Assembly (NCBI GenBank): GCA_006546595.1
Contig: VIAD01000003.1
Span: 247,365 to 311,364 of the forward strand
Reading direction: 5' to 3'
From: Moraxellaceae bacterium AER2_44_116
GTDB lineage: Bacteria > Pseudomonadota > Gammaproteobacteria > Pseudomonadales > Moraxellaceae
Length of the DNA: 64,000 nucleotides
Under the pieces are notes generated by a model, which made no database searches, was not told the DNA's origin, and saw only the letters and a program-made list of their open reading frames with translations. The translations under genes and the position numbers were made by a program. Positions 50,663-60,298 of this stretch are shown one piece after another; the stretch's first letter is position 1, and every line of letters starts with the position of its first letter.

Positions 50663-51643
50663 ATGATGATTGGGTTTGATGATCGTTGGATTGGTAATCA
50701 TGGTATTGGTCGTTTTGCTAATGAGTTGGCAAAGAGGCTACCGATTGTTCCATTATTGTTAAGGGGCAAGCCAACAGATCCTTGGGACTGTTTGCATTTA
50801 AGTTATAGCCTTTATAATCAAACGCATCGGCATTTTTTCTCTCCAGGATATAATCCGCCATTGGGTAAGCCCTGCTCCTTCTCTTTTACGATCCACGATT
50901 TAATTCATTTGGATGTGGCAGAGGAAAGTTCTGTTCTTAAACGTGCTTATTATCATGCCATAGTGCGACCTGCATTATTTAACGCAGATGTAGTGTTTAC
51001 GGTATCCAACTATTCAAAAGAACGATTGTTAGAATGGTCTGGCATTGCTGAGAGTCGTATTGTTGTGGTTGGTAATGGAGTGAGTACTGGTTTTGGTGCC
51101 GATGGTGAGCGCATCATTAACCATACGCCCTATTTACTTTATGTTGGCAATCAAAAGCCGCATAAAAATGTTGAGCGTTTGGTTAGGGCATTCGCAGTAA
51201 GCCAGTTATCAAGGACAATGGAATTGTGGTTAACGGGTAATTTTAGTAATAGCGTCATGGCGACTATCTGCGAATTAGGTATGAGTAGCAAAGTTAAAGC
51301 ATTAGGCTTTGTACCAGAGAGTGTTTTGCCCGCTTATTACCGTGGGGCTATTGCTGTTGTTATGCCATCACTAAACGAGGGTTTTGGTTTGCCGTTGATT
51401 GAAGCAATGGCATGTGCGACTCCTGTGTTATCTAGTAGAGCAACGTGTTTACCTGAAATAGCAGGGGATGCTGCTTTGTATTTTGATCCCGTTAATATTG
51501 AAGAGATGGTGTCTTGTCTTGATGAAGTTCAAGATGACACCACGAGAACGCGTTTACAATTGGCAGGGTTGGAGCGAGTCAAATTGTTCTCTTGGGATAT
51601 TGCCGCAGAAAAAGTAAATACCGCCATTCAAACAGTAGGGTAA
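50663..51643 (+). CDS. Glycosyltransferase family 4
   Basis: The 326-residue GT-B protein begins IGFDDRWIGNHGIGRFANEL, with FTIHDLIHLDVAEESS, the donor domain LLYVGNQKPHKNVERLVRAF and MPSLNEGFGLPLIEAMACAT containing EX7E. It resembles the mannosyl/rhamnosyl-transferase group of family 4. Separated by 61 bases from wzt; two ATG codons (50663 and 50666) are possible starts. Confidence 0.85.
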   Translation: MMIGFDDRWIGNHGIGRFANELAKRLPIVPLLLRGKPTDPWDCLHLSYSLYNQTHRHFFSPGYNPPLGKPCSFSFTIHDLIHLDVAEESSVLKRAYYHAIVRPALFNADVVFTVSNYSKERLLEWSGIAESRIVVVGNGVSTGFGADGERIINHTPYLLYVGNQKPHKNVERLVRAFAVSQLSRTMELWLTGNFSNSVMATICELGMSSKVKALGFVPESVLPAYYRGAIAVVMPSLNEGFGLPLIEAMACATPVLSSRATCLPEIAGDAALYFDPVNIEEMVSCLDEVQDDTTRTRLQLAGLERVKLFSWDIAAEKVNTAIQTVG

Positions 51644-51652
51644 GCATCAAAA

Positions 51653-52795
51653 ATGAAGACGGCCTTCGTTGTGGATTGGTTGGTCACGTATGCTGGAGCT
51701 GAGCGTGTACTTGAACAAATGCTGTTAGAGTATCCAGATGCTGACTTATTTGCGCTAGTAGATTTTTTGGAGAGTGATAGTCGGCATTTTTTAAATGGAC
51801 ATCAAGCACAAACATCTTTCATTCAAAATATGCCTAAAGCCAAACAGTGGTATCGGCATTATTTACCTTTTATGCCCTTGGCAATTGAACAAATAGATGT
51901 CTCTGCTTACGATGTAATTATCTCAAGTTCACATGCGGTAGCAAAAGGCGTTATTACGGGGCCTGATCAACTGCATGTGAGTTATGTACACACGCCTATT
52001 CGTTATGCGTGGGATCTACAACACCAATATCTAAAAGAGTCAGGATTAACCAAAGGCTTCAAGTCGATTCTTGCTCGTATTATTTTGCATTATATTAGAT
52101 TATGGGATTATAGGACCGCGGCAGGCGTAGATATATTTATTGCTAACTCTCAATATATTGCACGACGAATAAAGAAAGTGTATCGGCGTGATGCCCAAGT
52201 TATTTATCCTCCTGTTGATCTAGAAGGCTTTCAGTGTTGTCCAAATAAAGAAAATTATTATTTAATAGCTTCTCGAATGGTTCCTTATAAAAAAATTCCT
52301 CTGATTATTAAAGCATTTGCAGGTATGCCTGATAAGCGGCTTGTTGTTATTGGTGACGGCCCTGAAATGGCGAAGTGTAAAGAGATGTCAGCCTCTAATA
52401 TTGAGATTTTGGGTTATCAATCATTTTCAGTATTGCGTGATTATATGCAGCGAGCCAAGGCGTTTGTATTTGCGGCCGAGGAGGATTTTGGCATAACACT
52501 TGTGGAGGCTCAAGCATGCGGTACGCCAGTCATAACCTTTGGTAAAGGTGGTGGGCTTGAGACGGTAGTTCCTAGAGGTCAAGCACACCCAACGGGTATA
52601 TTTTTTTATGAACAAACGGTTGCTGCATTGCAAGCATCGGTGGCTGAATTTGAGCAATATCAAGATGAGTTTTTACCTGAGTCTTGTCGTAAAAATGCAG
52701 AGCGTTTTTCTGTCGAACGATTTAGAACTGAGCTTTCGGATTGTGTGGGGTTGGCATGGCAACAACACATACAATATCTCCATCAGATAGACTGA
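51653..52795 (+). CDS. Glycosyltransferase family 4, mannosyltransferase-like
   Basis: The 380-residue GT-B protein starts KTAFVVDWLVTYAGAERVLE, with SYVHTPIRYAWDLQ and VIYPPVDLEGFQCCPN, and the C-terminal FVFAAEEDFGITLVEAQACG carrying the EX7E motif. The same N-terminal motifs occur in WbaZ-like mannosyltransferases of O-antigen clusters. The next gene, manC, supplies GDP-mannose, which fits a mannose donor, but the linkage is not known. Confidence 0.85.
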   Translation: MKTAFVVDWLVTYAGAERVLEQMLLEYPDADLFALVDFLESDSRHFLNGHQAQTSFIQNMPKAKQWYRHYLPFMPLAIEQIDVSAYDVIISSSHAVAKGVITGPDQLHVSYVHTPIRYAWDLQHQYLKESGLTKGFKSILARIILHYIRLWDYRTAAGVDIFIANSQYIARRIKKVYRRDAQVIYPPVDLEGFQCCPNKENYYLIASRMVPYKKIPLIIKAFAGMPDKRLVVIGDGPEMAKCKEMSASNIEILGYQSFSVLRDYMQRAKAFVFAAEEDFGITLVEAQACGTPVITFGKGGGLETVVPRGQAHPTGIFFYEQTVAALQASVAEFEQYQDEFLPESCRKNAERFSVERFRTELSDCVGLAWQQHIQYLHQID

Positions 52796-52821
52796 TCTAA
52801 TGTTAATTTAAGAGTGATGAT

Positions 52822-54231
52822 ATGATTCCAGTTATTTTGTCGGGTGGTTCAGGGACTCGGTTATGGCCGTTGTCTCGTCAACAGTGTCCTAAACAGTTTT
52901 TGCCGTTGGTAGATCCCCAGTTCACCTTGTTTCAATCAACATTGAAACGTCTTGAGGGTTTGAATGCGGAGTCTCCGATAATCGTTTGTAATGTAGAGCA
53001 TCGATTTATGGTGGCGGAGCAGTTGCGTGATATTGAAGTAGCGCATCAAGGCATTTTGTTAGAGCCATGCGGTCGCAATACGGCTGCTGCGGTTGCTTTA
53101 GCCGCATTAAGAGCAACGGCTACAGGTTGCGACCCTATATTATTGATATTGCCTGCCGATCATGTGATTACTCATGCTGACGCATTTTTAGCGGCAACTA
53201 AGTCCGCGTTGTTGGCGGCCGAAGCGGGTTATTTAGTGACATTTGGGATCGTACCAAAAGCACCTGAAACGGGTTACGGCTATATTCGTTGTGGTGTAGA
53301 AATTGAGCAGACGGAGGCATTGGCCGTCACAGCATTTGTGGAAAAACCAGATACAACAACAGCTCAGTCTTATCTAGATAGTGGTGAGTATCTGTGGAAT
53401 TCAGGAATGTTTGTATTTCGTGCAAGTGTCTTTTTACAAGAGTTAGAGCATTTTCGGCCAGATATTTTGTCCGCTTGTAAAGTTGCACTTGCAGCAAGTA
53501 CTGAAGATGCAGATTTTGTTCGCTTAGATAAAAATAGTTTTACCATGTGTCCAGAAGATTCTGTAGATTATGCTGTCATGGAAAAAACAGATAAGGCTGT
53601 GGTTATTGCTTTGGATGCGGGGTGGAATGATGTAGGTGCATGGTCTGCCGTTTGGGAAGTTTCTGAAAAAGATGTAGAGGGTAATGCGCTGCACGGTAAT
53701 GTAGTCTCCGTTAACTCAAACAATAATTTTGTTCATTGTGAGCAACATTTGGTTGCACTAATAGGCGTGACAGACCTCATTGTTGTAACAACAAAAGATG
53801 CAACACTGGTTGCGGATCGTAATCAGGTTCAGTCAGTTAAAACGGTGGTTGAAAAGTTACGGGCAATGGGGTGCAGTGAGGCAATCATCCATAGAGAGGT
53901 TAGCCGCCCTTGGGGTAAATACGACTCAATAGATCGTGGTGGCCGTTTCCAAGTCAAGCGTATCACTGTTAATCCTGGGCAGCGTTTATCTTTACAAATG
54001 CATCATCACCGTGCAGAACATTGGATTGTGGTGAGAGGTACAGCAGAGGTTGTGTGTGGCGAGAAAAGAATTTTGTTAACAGAGAATCAATCTACATATA
54101 TCCCACTTGGCGAGCGGCATCAATTAATCAACCCAGGAAAGGTACTGCTTGAAATTATTGAGGTGCAGTCTGGCAGCTATTTAGGTGAGGATGATATTGT
54201 GCGATATGAAGACACATATGGTCGGTTATAA
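52822..54231 (+). CDS. manC: Mannose-1-phosphate guanylyltransferase/mannose-6-phosphate isomerase
   Basis: The 469-residue bifunctional enzyme makes GDP-mannose. The N-terminal nucleotidyltransferase starts VILSGGSGTRLWPLSRQQCP and holds the KPDTTTAQSYLDSGEYLWN acceptor region and VEKP sugar-binding loop. The C-terminal cupin isomerase begins RPWGKYDSIDRGGRFQVKRI (near 354) and has LQMHHHRAEHW metal ligands. The phosphomannomutase ManB and the GDP-fucose genes are not here, so ManB must be elsewhere. Confidence 0.95.
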   Translation: MIPVILSGGSGTRLWPLSRQQCPKQFLPLVDPQFTLFQSTLKRLEGLNAESPIIVCNVEHRFMVAEQLRDIEVAHQGILLEPCGRNTAAAVALAALRATATGCDPILLILPADHVITHADAFLAATKSALLAAEAGYLVTFGIVPKAPETGYGYIRCGVEIEQTEALAVTAFVEKPDTTTAQSYLDSGEYLWNSGMFVFRASVFLQELEHFRPDILSACKVALAASTEDADFVRLDKNSFTMCPEDSVDYAVMEKTDKAVVIALDAGWNDVGAWSAVWEVSEKDVEGNALHGNVVSVNSNNNFVHCEQHLVALIGVTDLIVVTTKDATLVADRNQVQSVKTVVEKLRAMGCSEAIIHREVSRPWGKYDSIDRGGRFQVKRITVNPGQRLSLQMHHHRAEHWIVVRGTAEVVCGEKRILLTENQSTYIPLGERHQLINPGKVLLEIIEVQSGSYLGEDDIVRYEDTYGRL

Positions 54232-54275
54232 AACGTCCATAGTTTATACCCTCATCATTCATTGGCTAAGCGTGC

Positions 54276-55667
54276 ATGCGATATAAAACCCTCCCTCTAT
54301 TATTAGCGGATTTGCTAGCTTTACTGCTCGCATTTTTTGTAGGGCAACTACTGCGGTTAATGGAGTTCAACTATTCATTGGATGTGTGGTGGGTTGCTGA
54401 GGGGCAGTTCCGAATTTTTGGGCTGTTCCTTATTTTTGTGGGTTTTCTTCTTGGTTTTGGCTTTTTTCATCAGCATTATAGTCAACGAAAACCTTTTTGG
54501 GATGAGTTGAGAGAGATTCTAAGCACACTGCTGATTATTTTAGTGGTGGATGCCGCTTTTTTCTTTTTTAACAAAATCTATTTTTCACGTTTATCTTTTG
54601 CTGTGCAATGGCTTTTGCTTCTGCCCTTGTTGCCAACACTGCGTACCGTCTTGAAAGTACACAGCTTAAAGCGTGGTACGTGGCAGATACCGATCCGTAT
54701 GATAGGTAGCGGTATCAATGCTCATGAAGCGTGGCTTGCTCTGAAAAGTGAGAGTCTAATGGGTTATCAGTTAGTAGAGGTTGTTCTTACTAATGATAAG
54801 CAGCCCGATTGGGTGAAAGTCCCTATATTAGCGTGGGATGATGGGTTAAAGCCGACACCAGAGATGCAGGTTGTTGTTGCACTAGAGGCTGAACAACAAA
54901 GTGAGCTCAATGAGTCCGTTCGACGGCTCTATAATTTTTGTCCTAACATGATTATCGTCCCTCCAACACGCGGTTTGCCATTGTGGGGTATGGAGTCGTT
55001 ACATTCATTTTCTCATGAAGTGTTGTTATTAAGAGCACGAAATAACTTATTGCGTCCATCATCACGGCTGATTAAAAGGCTGTTCGATATTGTCACTTCC
55101 AGTGTGTTACTCATTTTGTTATTTCCTGTATTTGCTGTTTTATTTTATAAAGTACATCAGACCGATGGTGACGCATTTTATGGACATAAGCGTGTTGGTG
55201 TGACAGGTGTGCCATTTCCCTGTTATAAATTCAGAACAATGGTAAAAAATTCAGCCGAGGTCTTAGCGCAATTATTACGTGATGACCCCGTTGCTTTAGA
55301 GCAATGGGAGCGCGAGTTTAAGTTAAAAGATGACCCTCGTATTACTCCGATTGGTCATTTTTTGAGGCGTACCAGTTTAGATGAGTTACCTCAGTTGTGG
55401 AATGTGTTGCGCGGTGATATGAGTCTTGTTGGTCCTAGGCCAGTTGTTGAAGCAGAATTAGAAAAATATGGTGATGATGTGGATTATTACCTTCACGTTA
55501 AGCCTGGCATGACGGGGTTATGGCAAGTGAGTGGTCGTAATGATGTTGACTATGAAACCCGTGTCGCTTTAGATGCGTGGTATGTGCGTAATTGGTCATT
55601 ATGGAATGATCTCGTAATTTTAATCAAAACAGTGCGAGTGGTATTGCAAAAAGAGGGTGCATATTAG
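54276..55667 (+). CDS. Undecaprenyl-phosphate sugar phosphotransferase (WbaP-type)
   Basis: The 463-residue protein has four to five N-terminal membrane segments, a middle domain and a C-terminal bacterial sugar transferase domain: LIKRLFDIVTSSVLLILLF, HKRVGVTGVPFPCYKFRTMV, RRTSLDELPQLWNVLRGDMS and RPVVEAELEKYGDD ending in VSGRNDVDYETRV. This is the WbaP/RfbP polyisoprenyl-phosphate hexose-1-phosphate transferase group, which begins the O-antigen unit with a sugar phosphate, often galactose or glucose. The sugar is not determined by sequence. Confidence 0.9.
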   Translation: MRYKTLPLLLADLLALLLAFFVGQLLRLMEFNYSLDVWWVAEGQFRIFGLFLIFVGFLLGFGFFHQHYSQRKPFWDELREILSTLLIILVVDAAFFFFNKIYFSRLSFAVQWLLLLPLLPTLRTVLKVHSLKRGTWQIPIRMIGSGINAHEAWLALKSESLMGYQLVEVVLTNDKQPDWVKVPILAWDDGLKPTPEMQVVVALEAEQQSELNESVRRLYNFCPNMIIVPPTRGLPLWGMESLHSFSHEVLLLRARNNLLRPSSRLIKRLFDIVTSSVLLILLFPVFAVLFYKVHQTDGDAFYGHKRVGVTGVPFPCYKFRTMVKNSAEVLAQLLRDDPVALEQWEREFKLKDDPRITPIGHFLRRTSLDELPQLWNVLRGDMSLVGPRPVVEAELEKYGDDVDYYLHVKPGMTGLWQVSGRNDVDYETRVALDAWYVRNWSLWNDLVILIKTVRVVLQKEGAY

Positions 55668-55742
55668 GACGATTTTGCCATAACATGTGCTTCTAAAGAA
55701 TATCAATAAATAGCAGTTTAACGATAATAATAGGACGGTGAT

Positions 55743-56801
55743 ATGGCAATTCTGGTTACAGGTGCAGCGGGTTTTATTGGGGGAAATTTTGCTCTTGATT
55801 GGTTAGCTCAATCAGATGAAACTGTGATTAACCTAGATAAACTAACCTATGCAGGCAATTTAGATACCCTGAAATCTTTACAAAATGATGCACGCCATGT
55901 GTTTATCAAAGGGGATATTGGCGACTCTATCTTAGTGGCTAAGTTACTGGAGGAGTATCGCCCGCGTGCTGTGGTTAATTTTGCCGCCGAAAGTCATGTT
56001 GACCGCTCTATTGTGGGGCCAAGCGACTTTATCCAAACCAATATTGTTGGTACATTTAATCTTCTTGAGTCAGTACGTGGTTATTGGATAAGTTTATCTG
56101 ATGAAGATAAAGCAGACTTTCGCTTTTTACATGTCTCGACTGATGAGGTTTATGGCACGTTAGCAGCAGGCGATCAACCGTTTTCTGAAACCAATACCTA
56201 TCAACCCAATAGCCCTTACTCCGCGTCAAAAGCAGCTTCCGATCATTTGGTGCGCGCTTGGCATCACACCTATGGGCTACCTGTACTAACAACCAATTGC
56301 AGTAATAACTACGGGCCTTATCACTTTCCTGAAAAGTTAATTCCATTAGTGATTTTGAATGCCATTGCAGGTAAACCTTTGCCGATTTATGGTGATGGTC
56401 AGCAAATTCGTGATTGGCTCTATGTGAAAGATCATTGTAGCGCTATTCGTCGTGTTTTAGCGGTTGGAGTTGTTGGCGAAACCTATAATGTTGGTGGCTG
56501 GAATGAAAAAACGAATCTTGAAGTCGTACAAACAATTTGTCAGTTATTGGATGAGCTTCGACCTAAGCAAAAGGGACGTTATGCTGAACAAATTACGTTT
56601 GTGCAAGATCGACTAGGCCATGACCGTCGTTATGCCATTGATGCGCGTAAGTTAGAGCGTGAATTAGGTTGGAAGCCCACTGAAACATTTGAGTCGGGTA
56701 TTCGTAAAACGGTTGAGTGGTATTTGAGTCATTCTGAATGGATTAGTAACGTGACCAGTGGTGCATATCGTTCTTGGCTTAGTCAACAATATGGAGAGTA
56801 G
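55743..56801 (+). CDS. rfbB: dTDP-glucose 4,6-dehydratase
   Basis: The 352-residue short-chain dehydrogenase starts ILVTGAAGFIGGNFALDW (Rossmann GxxGxxG). The catalytic Tyr159 and Lys163 are in SPYSASKAASDH. It converts dTDP-glucose to the 4-keto-6-deoxy intermediate of dTDP-rhamnose. First gene of the rfbBDAC set, 75 bases after the WbaP-type gene and 2 bases before rfbD. Confidence 0.96.
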   Translation: MAILVTGAAGFIGGNFALDWLAQSDETVINLDKLTYAGNLDTLKSLQNDARHVFIKGDIGDSILVAKLLEEYRPRAVVNFAAESHVDRSIVGPSDFIQTNIVGTFNLLESVRGYWISLSDEDKADFRFLHVSTDEVYGTLAAGDQPFSETNTYQPNSPYSASKAASDHLVRAWHHTYGLPVLTTNCSNNYGPYHFPEKLIPLVILNAIAGKPLPIYGDGQQIRDWLYVKDHCSAIRRVLAVGVVGETYNVGGWNEKTNLEVVQTICQLLDELRPKQKGRYAEQITFVQDRLGHDRRYAIDARKLERELGWKPTETFESGIRKTVEWYLSHSEWISNVTSGAYRSWLSQQYGE

Positions 56802-56803
56802 CG

Positions 56804-57691
56804 ATGAGTCGTATTTTATTGACAGGAGTTAATGGGCAAGTCGGTTTTGAGTTGCAACGCACACTTGCACCATTAGGGGAAGTGATTGCGCTGACACGTC
56901 AAGACATGGACTTGGCTGACCCTGCAAGTATTATTTCGGCATTAGATAAATACCAACCAATAATTATTGTCAATCCTGCCGCTTATACCGCTGTTGATAA
57001 AGCAGAAACAGCCTTTGAACAGGCGATGGCGATTAATGCCCATGCCCCCAAAATGTTGGCAGAATGGGCAGCTCAACATAATGCCTTGTTAGTACATTAT
57101 TCAACGGACTATGTCTTTGATGGTTGTAAAGACTCGGCATACCTTGAAAGTGATGTGACTAACCCCCAATCAATCTATGGTCAAAGTAAGTGCTTAGGTG
57201 AGGAGGCGATTCGTAGCGCAACACCGCATCATATTATTTTACGTACTAGCTGGGTTTTTGGTGTGTATGGCAATAACTTCCTAAAAACAATTTTACGTTT
57301 AGCTAAAGAACGCGATAGTTTAAGTATTGTTGCCGATCAGCATGGCGCACCCACATCGGCCGCATTGATTGCTGACATAACTGCACACATTCTTAAACAT
57401 TATGCACAGGTTTCGGCTTGCAACTTTCACTATGGCACTTATCATTTATGTGCAGGGGGCGAAACAACGTGGTGCGATTACGCACGTTTTGTGTTACAAG
57501 AGGCTGAAAAAAAATCACAAAGATTTACATTGGCTGCGGATGCGATTCAACCGATTCCAACGTCAGCTTATCCATTACCTGCACCACGCCCAACAAATTC
57601 ACGGCTGGATTGTGGTAAGTTGACACAATATTTTGGCCTGTCGCTGCCGCATTGGCAGTTGGGGGTTGCTGAGGTAGTGGCGCAGTTATAA
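56804..57691 (+). CDS. rfbD: dTDP-4-dehydrorhamnose reductase
   Basis: The 295-residue enzyme reduces dTDP-4-keto-rhamnose with NADPH. It shows the Rossmann loop GVNGQVG (8-14), YSTDYVFDG and the Tyr125/Lys129 pair in YGQSKCLGEE. Length is normal. It is in the middle of the rfbBDAC group, 2 bases after rfbB, and the last step of the pathway, so the operon provides dTDP-L-rhamnose. Confidence 0.96.
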   Translation: MSRILLTGVNGQVGFELQRTLAPLGEVIALTRQDMDLADPASIISALDKYQPIIIVNPAAYTAVDKAETAFEQAMAINAHAPKMLAEWAAQHNALLVHYSTDYVFDGCKDSAYLESDVTNPQSIYGQSKCLGEEAIRSATPHHIILRTSWVFGVYGNNFLKTILRLAKERDSLSIVADQHGAPTSAALIADITAHILKHYAQVSACNFHYGTYHLCAGGETTWCDYARFVLQEAEKKSQRFTLAADAIQPIPTSAYPLPAPRPTNSRLDCGKLTQYFGLSLPHWQLGVAEVVAQL

Positions 57692-57726
57692 CGCTTTTTT
57701 ACTGTTTTTTATAAGAAGATCACATC

Positions 57727-58599
57727 ATGAAACGTAAAGGTATTATTCTCGCGGGTGGTTCGGGGACTCGTCTCTATCCTGCAACATTGGCGGTCAGTAA
57801 ACAATTATTACCCATTTATGATAAACCGATGATTTATTATCCGCTCACGACATTGATGTTGGCGGGTGTGCAAGAAATTTTGATTATCTCTACGCCTCAA
57901 GATACGCCTCGTTTTGAACAGTTATTGGGTGATGGCAGCCAATGGGGTCTTAAACTAGAGTATATCGTTCAGCCTAGTCCTGATGGTTTGGCACAAGCAT
58001 TTATTTTGGGCGAGAAGTTTTTGAATGGCGCACCCAGTGTGTTGGTCTTGGGGGATAACATTTTTTATGGTCACGATTTTACTCAATTGTTGAAAGATGC
58101 AAGTCATAAAGAGCAAGGTGCTAGTGTCTTTGCTTACCATGTCAGAGACCCTCAACGTTATGGTGTTGTAGAGTTTGATGCAGATGGCCACGCAATTAGC
58201 CTAGAAGAGAAACCTACACAGCCTAAATCAAATTACGCAGTGACTGGCTTGTATTTTTATGATGCCCAAGTCGTTGACATTGCTAAATCCATTAAACCAT
58301 CGCATCGCGGCGAGTTGGAAATCACCGATGTTAATGTGGCCTATTTGCAGATGGGACAGTTGGATGTACAAACTATGGGGCGTGGCTATGCGTGGTTGGA
58401 TACGGGTACGCATGAGTCGATGTTAGAGGCGAGTCAGTACATTGCGACTATTGAAGCCCGTCAAGGTTTGAAAGTCGCCTGCCCTGAAGAAATAGCTTTT
58501 CGCTCAGGATGGATAAATGCAGAACAATTAGCACAATTAGCCGAGCCATTAAAGAAAAATAGTTACGGCCAGTATTTATTGTCAATTCTTAAGTCTTAA
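57727..58599 (+). CDS. rfbA: Glucose-1-phosphate thymidylyltransferase
   Basis: The 290-residue enzyme makes dTDP-glucose from dTTP and glucose-1-phosphate. The nucleotide-binding start GIILAGGSGTRLYPATLAVS with the SKQLLPIYDKPMIYYPL active site is standard, and GDNIFYGHDF follows. It is the first enzyme of the dTDP-rhamnose pathway, encoded third in the group. Confidence 0.96.
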   Translation: MKRKGIILAGGSGTRLYPATLAVSKQLLPIYDKPMIYYPLTTLMLAGVQEILIISTPQDTPRFEQLLGDGSQWGLKLEYIVQPSPDGLAQAFILGEKFLNGAPSVLVLGDNIFYGHDFTQLLKDASHKEQGASVFAYHVRDPQRYGVVEFDADGHAISLEEKPTQPKSNYAVTGLYFYDAQVVDIAKSIKPSHRGELEITDVNVAYLQMGQLDVQTMGRGYAWLDTGTHESMLEASQYIATIEARQGLKVACPEEIAFRSGWINAEQLAQLAEPLKKNSYGQYLLSILKS

Positions 58600-58618
58600 A
58601 TAATGGACGTTTAATATT

Positions 58619-59167
58619 GTGAAGATAATTGATACCGCCATTGCTGACGTGAAAATTATAGAGCCTAGGGTATTTGGTGATGAGCGTGGCTTTTTTTTTG
58701 AAAGCTTTACGCAAAATAAATTTGAAGCAGCGATTGGTCGAGCGGTGAGCTTTGTACAGGATAATCATTCACGGTCGGTAAAAGGCGTGCTGAGGGGCTT
58801 ACATTATCAATTGCCGCCTCATGCACAAGCCAAATTGGTGCGTTGTACTTTGGGTGAAGTCTTTGATGTTGCTGTTGATATCCGTCGAAGTTCATCAACA
58901 TTTGGCCATTGGGTGGGTGTGCATTTGTCGGCAGAAAATAAACGTCAATTGTGGATTCCCGAAGGCTTTGCCCATGGTTTTGTCACCTTGTCAGATACCG
59001 CTGAATTTTTGTATAAAACGACAGACTATTATGCCCCACAAAGCGATGCTTGCATTATGTGGGATGATGCTGACATTGGGATTGAGTGGCCAATAGAAGA
59101 CTCGCCTCAATTGTCACCGAAAGATCAACAAGGGAAGCCTTTGAAGGAAGCTTCATTATTTGTCTGA
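58619..59167 (+). CDS. rfbC: dTDP-4-dehydrorhamnose 3,5-epimerase
   Basis: The 182-residue cupin enzyme epimerises C3 and C5 of the 4-keto sugar. The catalytic His62 is in VLRGLHYQLPPHAQAK and the Tyr in FLYKTTDYY (132 and 138). The start is a GTG at 58619; no ATG nearby gives the full N-terminus. It closes the plus-strand operon, 10 bases before the convergent gene at 59177, with no room for a terminator. Confidence 0.95.
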   Translation: MKIIDTAIADVKIIEPRVFGDERGFFFESFTQNKFEAAIGRAVSFVQDNHSRSVKGVLRGLHYQLPPHAQAKLVRCTLGEVFDVAVDIRRSSSTFGHWVGVHLSAENKRQLWIPEGFAHGFVTLSDTAEFLYKTTDYYAPQSDACIMWDDADIGIEWPIEDSPQLSPKDQQGKPLKEASLFV

Positions 59168-59176
59168 AGCTGATTT

Positions 59177-60298
59177 CTATTCGTATTTACTGTGTGAAAG
59201 TTTTTCATAAACCGCCAACGTACTGTCACACATATCCTTTAACCTGAACGCAGTGATAGGTTTAGGTGGGTCAGGCTGTTGAATCAGTTGCATACTTTTA
59301 GTCAATAATTCGGTCATGTTTTGAAGTGTGACCGCGCCTTGTGGATAACAGGTTGTTAATATTTCACCGACACCCCCGTGATTCCAACCTATAATCGGCG
59401 TGCCAATAGATAATGCTTCTAAGGTAGTGCGTCCAAAGGTTTCCGCTTGGCTTGACAGCGAATAAGCGATGTCACTTTGGCTAAAAACTTCTTTCATGTC
59501 GCTACGATGGCCAATCAGTGAAATGTGCTCCTCTAAACCTTTGGCATGAATGAGTTGCTTTAATTCATTTAGATAAGCCGTTTTTTTAGCTTCTGCACCA
59601 CCGACAATCAAACCATGAATTGATTGTTTGTTGTTAATCAGCTCTTCAATCAGGGTAATAAACGTTTCGTGGCCTTTCAGTCGCGTAATACGTCCAGCCA
59701 AAGTTAAAACGATTTTACCTGCTAATTGTGGATAGTCTTTCTGCCATTGGTTCAGCCATGTATGGCTAGGTTGATAACCATGTGGAAATTCAGCCGCACT
59801 CACGCCCCGATAAATAACTTGGATTTTTTCTGTTGGGCATTGGGGATAATTTTTTAGGATATATTCTTTGCCCGTATTAGAAACGGCAATGACGCGTTCT
59901 CCTTTTGTCATAATCGCACTGTAAGGGCTAACGGAATACAAACCATGAACCGTTGTTACAAAGTGAGGACGGCTATTTGCAGGTAATTTGCGCCACGCAA
60001 GCCATGCAATCCATGCAGGAACACGCGAGCGGGCGTGTAAAATATCGGGTTGAATATCGGCCAATAATTGACGAAAGGGCGCAACTTGCCACAGACTTGC
60101 TAATGATTTTTTATGCACGGGTAGGGTGATATGTTCGCTACCCTCCGCCTCTAATTGTTTCACTAAACGCCCGCCGTTAGAAATAACCATCGAGCGATGT
60201 CCTGCTGCGACCAATGCGCGCGCAATTTCGAGTGTGCCACGTTCAACGCCACCTGCATCTAAGGCGGGTAAGGTTTGAATTACGGTGAGTTTTTTCAT
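59177..60298 (-). CDS. Glycosyltransferase family 4 (lipid A-core type)
   Basis: The 373-residue GT-B enzyme begins KLTVIQTLPALDAGGVERGT, then FVTTVHGLYSVSPYSAIM, VLTLAGRITRLKGHETFITL and SLSSQAETFGRTTLEALSIG with EX7E. The pattern is that of core glycosyltransferases (heptose or Kdo-proximal). It overlaps the lipid A acyltransferase gene by 4 bases and is on the minus strand, with the Kdo transferase gene further on. Core assembly is likely; the sugar is unknown. Confidence 0.85.
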   Translation of the reverse strand: MKKLTVIQTLPALDAGGVERGTLEIARALVAAGHRSMVISNGGRLVKQLEAEGSEHITLPVHKKSLASLWQVAPFRQLLADIQPDILHARSRVPAWIAWLAWRKLPANSRPHFVTTVHGLYSVSPYSAIMTKGERVIAVSNTGKEYILKNYPQCPTEKIQVIYRGVSAAEFPHGYQPSHTWLNQWQKDYPQLAGKIVLTLAGRITRLKGHETFITLIEELINNKQSIHGLIVGGAEAKKTAYLNELKQLIHAKGLEEHISLIGHRSDMKEVFSQSDIAYSLSSQAETFGRTTLEALSIGTPIIGWNHGGVGEILTTCYPQGAVTLQNMTELLTKSMQLIQQPDPPKPITAFRLKDMCDSTLAVYEKLSHSKYE

